Positions 6,511 through 9,844 of a DNA stretch of 9,844 nt are shown one piece after another (positions within the stretch are counted from its first letter, which is position 1; every line of letters starts with the position of its first letter). Below the pieces are notes generated by a model. That model worked only from the letters and a program-made list of their open reading frames with translations, was not told the DNA's origin and made no database searches. Source of the DNA: Nitrospirota bacterium (lineage in GTDB: Bacteria; Nitrospirota; Nitrospiria; Nitrospirales; UBA8639); assembly GCA_003235785.1 (NCBI GenBank), contig QJYE01000526.1, positions 1 to 9,844 on the forward strand, given 5' to 3'. The position numbers and the translations under genes were made by a program.

Positions 6511-7017
6511 ATGGAACGGCGAGTGACTTCCCATACGGAAGAAGAAGAAATGAATCAACGCCGCCGTCTTCTGACTCTCGCTCGAAAAGGGGATCAAAAG
6601 TCTGTTGAGCTCTTATTTGAACTCTACCAAGTCAAGGTATTTTCTGGCGATGAATTGAAGAAGAAAAAGCTGCCTTCCTTCCCTGTTGTTGTGAAGCCGA
6701 TCAGTGCGCTAGGGAAATCAGGCTCAAAAGTCGTAAAAGTAAAAGACAAGGCCTCGAAGTCATCTCCGTCCGATACCAAAGTTACGAAGAGTCAAGCCGG
6801 TGCAGCCAAGCTATCTCCTAGGCCTACAAAGGTAAAGGCCAAAAGCCAGGCTGTGAAGACATCGGCCGCAGCATCTGCAAAAAAGGGGAGTGCGCCTTCT
6901 ACAAAAAAACCGGTGATAAAGAAGGTTACCTCCGCTAAGACCAAGTCTACCGGGGGTAAAGCTACTCAGAAAAAGGGCGAGTCGGTGAAGAAGCCTCGTC
7001 TTGCCAAGAAAAAATAA
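6511..7017 (+). CDS. Small Lys-rich basic protein with histone-H1-like tail
   Basis: A 168-residue protein with 37 lysines (about 22 %) and no Cys or Trp. Residues 14-45 form a predicted helical head (MNQRRRLLTLARKGDQKSVE and onward through LLFELYQVKV). It vaguely resembles a sigma-factor region 2.1 helix, but it is too short to be one. From about residue 50 to the end it is low-complexity Lys/Ala/Ser/Pro/Thr with repeated KK, TKK and SAK motifs, ending LAKKK. That composition matches bacterial H1-like nucleoid proteins (Hc1/AlgP type), so DNA or RNA binding is a reasonable inference. AAAGGG lies 9 nt before the ATG at 6511. A second Met at codon 14 (6550) is an alternative start. It has its own promoter-like region and is convergent with the ClpS-like gene, their ends 31 bp apart. 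No named family is recognised with certainty. Confidence 0.75.
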   Translation: MERRVTSHTEEEEMNQRRRLLTLARKGDQKSVELLFELYQVKVFSGDELKKKKLPSFPVVVKPISALGKSGSKVVKVKDKASKSSPSDTKVTKSQAGAAKLSPRPTKVKAKSQAVKTSAAASAKKGSAPSTKKPVIKKVTSAKTKSTGGKATQKKGESVKKPRLAKKK

Positions 7018-7048
7018 GCTATGGCCTTATGGGAAAATGATATGACAG

Positions 7049-7369
7049 TTAGTATCTCACTTCAATGCGTAATCCGCCGCTTGCCAGTTTGTTTCCGATA
7101 GCATCAGCTTGCTTAATATCCCCCTGAAAGACGACGGCGCTCCCGTGGTGATCAATCTGCCAAGCTAATTCAAAGGCTCTGGGTGGAGTCATGCCTGGAA
7201 TAATTTGGCAGAAGAGCGAGATAACTTCCTGGTAGGTATGGCAATCACAATTAAACACAATGACTTCGGCTTCGAAGTCCTTTCCCGTTCCTATATCTGT
7301 GGTCTCGTGGGTATGAGGAAGCTCAACTGTTCTCGCAGCCATGACTTTTATCATGCGACATTGTAGCAA
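7049..7369 (-). CDS. Divergent ClpS-family Clp protease adaptor
   Basis: 106 residues if the TTG at 7369-7367 is used. The ClpS core covers about residues 33-105: AEVIVFNCDCHTYQEVISLF, then TPPRAFELAWQIDHHGSAVV, then GDIKQADAIGNKLASGGLRI. ClpS proteins deliver N-degron substrates to ClpA or ClpC. In E. coli ClpS the pocket uses Asn34, Asp35, Asp36 and His66. Here the matching positions read Asn40, Cys41, Asp42 and Asp73, with histidines shifted to 74-75, so substrate preference may differ. The FNCDCHT variant fits a branch of ClpS-like proteins I recall from several non-proteobacterial and deltaproteobacterial groups. The start is uncertain: TTG at 7369 has a G-rich Shine-Dalgarno-like tract (complement of 7377-7385) 7 nt upstream, while in-frame ATGs at 7354 and 7342 have none. 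No clp protease gene is adjacent. Confidence 0.8.
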   Translation of the reverse strand: MLQCRMIKVMAARTVELPHTHETTDIGTGKDFEAEVIVFNCDCHTYQEVISLFCQIIPGMTPPRAFELAWQIDHHGSAVVFQGDIKQADAIGNKLASGGLRIEVRY

Positions 7370-7376
7370 CGGAGTG

Positions 7377-7385
7377 CCCCCCTCT
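7377..7385 (-). promoter_or_regulatory. Ribosome binding site favouring the TTG start of the ClpS-like gene
   Basis: On the minus strand AGAGGGGGG ends 7 nt before the TTG at 7369. The ATG candidates at 7354 and 7342 would be 22 and 34 nt away from it and have no closer site. The match to GGAGG is only partial, so the TTG start remains tentative. Confidence 0.4.
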
Positions 7386-7505
7386 CAATGGTTTTTCAAC
7401 AAGAACCTGGGGCCTTGCCTGATCAAGGTTCATCTTTGAGTGACCGAAATGAAGGCTGGAGCGTAGGAATGGCCGTGGGTTGGAAAAGTCCTCATTCAAT
7501 TTTCT

Positions 7506-7511
7506 AAGGAG
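7506..7511 (+). promoter_or_regulatory. Ribosome binding site fixing a GTG start for the epimerase
   Basis: AAGGAG ends 6 nt before GTG at 7518. The GTG start places the Rossmann glycine motif at residue 9, as is usual in this family. In the same gap, two mutually exclusive small hairpins are possible (GAACCT 7403-7408 with AGGTTC 7426-7431, or CCTTG 7413-7417 with CAAGG 7424-7428), of unknown meaning. Confidence 0.8.
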
Positions 7512-7517
7512 TCTGGT

Positions 7518-8543
7518 GTGGCCAAAACAATCTTAGTGACGGGCGCTGCTGGTTTTATTGGCAGTCATGCGGTGGAACGACTTGTGAAACGCGGTGATCA
7601 TGTGATCGGGTTGGATAATTTAAATGATTATTATGACCCCTCCCGTAAAGAAGCCAATCTTCGAGAAGTGACCGACCAGGCTTTGGCCAATCAATGGCCT
7701 GGCACCTTCCAATTTTTGAAAGGAGATATCCGGGACAGGGAATTAGTCGCCGATCTTTTTTCTGATCATCAGTTTAATGCGGTTATCCATTTGGCGGCCA
7801 TGGCGGGCGTGCGGGTGTCCATTGATGATCCCGGACTCTACTATGATGTGAATGTGTTGGGGACGCTCGCTTTACTTGATGCGGCTGTTGGACGGATCGG
7901 ATCAAAGAAGTCAGAGAAGTTACCGACCTTCATTTTCGCGTCGACCTCTTCCGTGTATGGCAATACTCAAATTGTGCCGTTCGTCCCTGAAGATCCGAGT
8001 GATCGTCCGCTAGCTCCCTATGCTGCGAGTAAGCGTGGAAGTGAATTGTTGGGGTATACGTATCATCATCTCTATGGGCTGGATTGTACGGTCTTTCGAT
8101 TTTTTACCGTCTATGGTCCGCGTGGTCGCCCGGATATGATGGCCTATAAAGTTTTGGATAATATTTTTACCGGTTGCGATGTCCCCCTCTATAACAATGG
8201 CAACATGCACCGGGATTGGACCTACGTCGCAGATATTGTCAGTGGGCTGGTCTCGGCGGTCGATCATCCTTTGGGATATGAAATCTTAAACCTCGGAAGA
8301 GGCGAACCTGTTCTGCTATTGGATTTTGTGAAAGGCATTGAAACCTTGGTGGGACGGAGGGCACGGTTAACCTCGACTCCCATGTTAGATGCAGACATTG
8401 CCTATACCTTTGCTGATATTTCAAAAACCCGAAAGCTTTTGCAGTATGATCCGCAAACGTCTGTCCCTGAAGGCGTTGAACAATTTTGGAAATGGTATCA
8501 AACGGCTGTTCTAGATTCCTCTTCAAAAAACGTTCCTAACTGA
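7518..8543 (+). CDS. NAD-dependent epimerase, UDP-glucuronate 4-epimerase type
   Basis: A 341-residue extended short-chain dehydrogenase/reductase. It has the NAD-binding TGAAGFIGSH (8-17), the DNLNDYYD motif (33-40) typical of UDP-glucuronate 4-epimerases, GDIRD (69-73), HLAAMAGVRVS (91-101), the catalytic STSSVYG (142-148), and Tyr168-x3-Lys172 in PYAASK. It also has RFFTVYGPRGRPDMM (194-208) and RDWTYVADI (232-240) for nucleotide-sugar binding. These combined motifs, and a length close to the family norm, point to conversion of UDP-glucuronate to UDP-galacturonate in the cytoplasm, feeding capsule, LPS or exopolysaccharide synthesis. Related 4-epimerases of other UDP-uronates cannot be excluded. 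Start is GTG with a strong AAGGAG. It stands alone: upstream is the oppositely oriented ClpS-like gene and downstream a 517-bp gap, so its pathway partners are not visible here. Confidence 0.92.
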   Translation: MAKTILVTGAAGFIGSHAVERLVKRGDHVIGLDNLNDYYDPSRKEANLREVTDQALANQWPGTFQFLKGDIRDRELVADLFSDHQFNAVIHLAAMAGVRVSIDDPGLYYDVNVLGTLALLDAAVGRIGSKKSEKLPTFIFASTSSVYGNTQIVPFVPEDPSDRPLAPYAASKRGSELLGYTYHHLYGLDCTVFRFFTVYGPRGRPDMMAYKVLDNIFTGCDVPLYNNGNMHRDWTYVADIVSGLVSAVDHPLGYEILNLGRGEPVLLLDFVKGIETLVGRRARLTSTPMLDADIAYTFADISKTRKLLQYDPQTSVPEGVEQFWKWYQTAVLDSSSKNVPN

Positions 8544-8566
8544 CCTTTTCCGGTCCTTCTTTTTTG
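8524..8566 (+). terminator. Weak terminator-like hairpin after the epimerase
   Basis: GACC (8542-8545) pairs with GGTC (8552-8555), overlapping the stop codon, and is followed by CTTCTTTTTTG. An outer A-tract/T-tract pairing, CAAAAAA (8524-8530) with TTTTTTG (8560-8566), would extend the structure. The inner stem is only 4 bp, so confidence is low. Confidence 0.35.
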
Positions 8567-8593
8567 TAGTCCATTTTCCTCAGGGTATGAACT

Positions 8594-8617
8594 ATCCCCG
8601 CCTTCCAAGGCGGGGAT
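8594..8617. repeat. Perfect 11-bp palindromic hairpin
   Basis: ATCCCCGCCTT (8594-8604) is exactly complementary to AAGGCGGGGAT (8607-8617) with only CC between, so in practice it forms a 10-bp stem with a TCCA loop. There is no T-run on either side. Such solitary GC-rich hairpins occur as REP units or at the ends of IS200/IS605-type elements. Only one copy is present here, and no transposase or tnpB is nearby. Confidence 0.6.
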
Positions 8618-8670
8618 TAGAGACGGGTTTCTGCCTTTTCCCTCTTTTCTCTGTTCCAATGGGAATGGGA

Positions 8671-8694
8671 CTCTATCTTGATCCCAAGATTGAG
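8671..8694 (+). terminator. Hairpin in the epimerase-lipoprotein gap
   Basis: ATCTTG (8675-8680) and CAAGAT (8685-8690) form a 6-bp stem with an ATCC loop. After a T-T mismatch, the stem is extended by CTC (8671-8673) with GAG (8692-8694). Only TTT follows, so termination would be weak. It could be a back-up terminator after the epimerase. Confidence 0.3.
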
Positions 8695-8937
8695 TTTGGC
8701 ATCGTTCCCCTCCCCCCATTTAAATGTTTCATCTTGGGTGGAATAGCTGGTTAGGCTCTGACCTTTCGGCTGTTCACGATATAAATAGAACGGGTTAAAA
8801 AGGACCTTTGAACGATTAGGGGTGGGAGCTCTATCGGTTGACTGCTGATTGAGAATGTCTCGATGTATTCTGTGGCTTTATGGTGAGTCATTAAGTATTG
8901 GGCAGGGCTGCCGATAAGTTCATCATAGGCCTTTTGC

Positions 8938-8962
8938 ATCGATTCTATGGATGAGAATCGAT
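8938..8962. promoter_or_regulatory. 9-bp inverted repeat upstream of the Gly/Ser-rich lipoprotein
   Basis: ATCGATTCT (8938-8946) pairs exactly with AGAATCGAT (8954-8962) around a 7-nt loop, about 100 bp before the start at 9061. The spacing and symmetry suit a dimeric regulator site, but no matching promoter hexamers could be set around it with confidence. Confidence 0.35.
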
Positions 8963-9060
8963 TTATTGAAACAATCCGTAGGATGCAGGATTGCGATAAA
9001 GGGTGTTGAACGTCCATAAGCCACGAATGAACTCAGTAACCCTTATACCAGGAGGATCTC

Positions 9061-9844
9061 ATGTTCGGGAGTCATAACAACAATAGGCTATTTTTTGCTA
9101 TCCTGTTGGGGGTATTCATGGCCTCAGGGTGTAGTGGGCATTCCGTGAAGTTTGGGTCAAATTCAGAGGGGGACGGGATGGTCTCATCTGAAGGTGAAAT
9201 GAGTGAGTCCGGAGATAAAGCCTATTCAGTGACGGGCCGAAATCCCGACGGGACGCCTGTTTATGGAGGAAGGGTCAATGGAAATGCTAGCTTTCGTTCG
9301 GGACAACAAGGAGTAGAAGGCTCGTCTTCTGATGGAAGAACAACTGCCGCGATGGGTAGCACCTCCTCTGTTCCAGGAAGTGGAGCAGATTATGGCCAGC
9401 AATATGGGGGAGTCGATGGTTCTGGCCCTAACCATGGGGCCGTGACGGGGTTTGGGAGCGGGTCAGCCAATCCAAGCAATCCGGATCCAGAAGCATGGGC
9501 CAATGCATATTTACGTGGAGGAAACAGTAGCCAAGAATTTTATGGCGATCCTTCCAAAGCTGGTTCATCAAGTCATAGTGGAAGCGGGGAACTTGCGCAC
9601 TATGGACAAAATTATGAGGGTGTTCCAGGAAGTGGCCCTAACTATGGACCGGTTGATGGATTTAGTCATGGAAGCGCCTCCTCAATGGAGGCGAGTCCTG
9701 AAAACTGGGCGCGAGCGTATTTAAATGAAAATGGGGGCCCTCGACCAGAATATGTCAATCCTGATATGCGTATTGCGCAAGCCAGTGCTCAACAACCCTC
9801 TCGTTCCATGGGAATAGATAGGGAAAGTGGAGGACCTCTCGCGA
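9061..9844 (+). CDS. Gly/Ser-rich lipoprotein with internal repeats (3' end outside window)
   Basis: Open for 261 codons to the window edge. A strong AGGAGG (9050-9055) lies 5 nt before the ATG. Residues 1-24 are a lipoprotein signal (MFGSHNNNRL, core FFAILLGVFM, lipobox ASGC with Cys24). The mature chain is rich in Gly, Ser, Asn and Pro and looks disordered. Two copies of a repeat are clear: residues 111-164 (from YGQQYGGVDGSGPNHG, via PEAWANAYL, to EFYGDP) and 181-234 (from YGQNYEGVPGSGPNYG, via PENWARAYL, to EYVNP), a 70-residue period. A partial further copy of the PGSG-YG motif begins near residue 104. This suggests a surface-exposed or periplasmic linker. A C-terminal domain, for example OmpA-like peptidoglycan binding, may lie beyond the window, but that is a guess. 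No family is recognised from what is visible. Confidence 0.85.
   Translation, partial: MFGSHNNNRLFFAILLGVFMASGCSGHSVKFGSNSEGDGMVSSEGEMSESGDKAYSVTGRNPDGTPVYGGRVNGNASFRSGQQGVEGSSSDGRTTAAMGSTSSVPGSGADYGQQYGGVDGSGPNHGAVTGFGSGSANPSNPDPEAWANAYLRGGNSSQEFYGDPSKAGSSSHSGSGELAHYGQNYEGVPGSGPNYGPVDGFSHGSASSMEASPENWARAYLNENGGPRPEYVNPDMRIAQASAQQPSRSMGIDRESGGPLA

Larger units (their letters stand above)
8544..9060. other. 517-bp region with no convincing gene
   Basis: Neither strand shows a gene I can support. One minus-strand open frame (8751-9017, 88 codons) lacks a ribosome binding site and a recognisable family. The region instead carries a terminator-like site at its start, three clear hairpins (8594-8617, 8671-8694, 8938-8962), and the leader of the lipoprotein gene at 9061. 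I found no good sigma70 promoter near 9061. Confidence 0.6.

Noticed and set aside
6550..6624. Sigma-factor region 2 in the head of the Lys-rich protein
   Set aside because: Only about 17 residues resemble region 2.1. The rest of region 2 and region 4 are absent.
8594..8617. CRISPR repeat
   Set aside because: The palindrome resembles the core of some type I repeats, but there is one copy only, with no spacers and no cas genes.
8751..9017. 88-codon open frame on the minus strand
   Set aside because: No ribosome binding site before its ATG, no family recognised, and it spans the inverted repeat 8938-8962. The amino acid sequence is not implausible, so a homology search could revive it.

Overview
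The window comes from a Gram-negative bacterium of moderate GC content (near 50 % by eye, not counted). It carries three lipoprotein or secreted precursors with Sec/lipobox signals, long TPR lipoproteins of the kind that accompany exopolysaccharide/PEP-CTERM loci, and a nucleotide-sugar epimerase. Protein style (TPR lipoprotein, divergent ClpS, Lys/Ala-rich small basic protein, Gly/Ser-rich lipoprotein) makes me think of Nitrospirota. That is an inference from general resemblance, and no 16S or other marker gene is present to confirm it.

Layout. 1-167 (minus): 5' end of a secreted protein gene that runs off the window. 254-1078 (minus): a dienelactone-hydrolase-fold protein in which the Cys-Asp-His triad appears to be Gly-Asn-Pro, a probable pseudoenzyme. 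1079-1388: divergent intergenic region. 1389-3692 and 3905-6199 (plus): tandem paralogous TPR lipoproteins, about 21 TPR units each, colinear without net indels. They are separated by a GC-rich, hairpin-rich spacer unlike its surroundings. 6200-6510: a regulatory-looking intergenic region with three inverted repeats and a good sigma70-like promoter. 6511-7017 (plus): small Lys-rich, histone-H1-like basic protein. 7049-7369 (minus): divergent ClpS-family adaptor, convergent with the basic protein. 7518-8543 (plus): UDP-glucuronate 4-epimerase-type SDR enzyme. 8544-9060: about 517 bp without a convincing gene but with several perfect hairpins. 9061 to the end (plus): a Gly/Ser-rich lipoprotein with two 70-residue-period repeats, cut by the window edge.

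How it fits together. The two TPR lipoproteins, the Gly/Ser-rich lipoprotein and the epimerase are consistent with cell-envelope or exopolysaccharide functions, but no exosortase, glycosyltransferase or secretion gene is in the window, so a shared pathway is only a suggestion. The most unusual points are the catalytically dead DLH-like protein, the tandem TPR pair with patches of near-identical DNA (possible gene conversion), the GC-rich element between them, the operator/promoter architecture before the basic protein, and the ClpS variant with an altered N-degron pocket.
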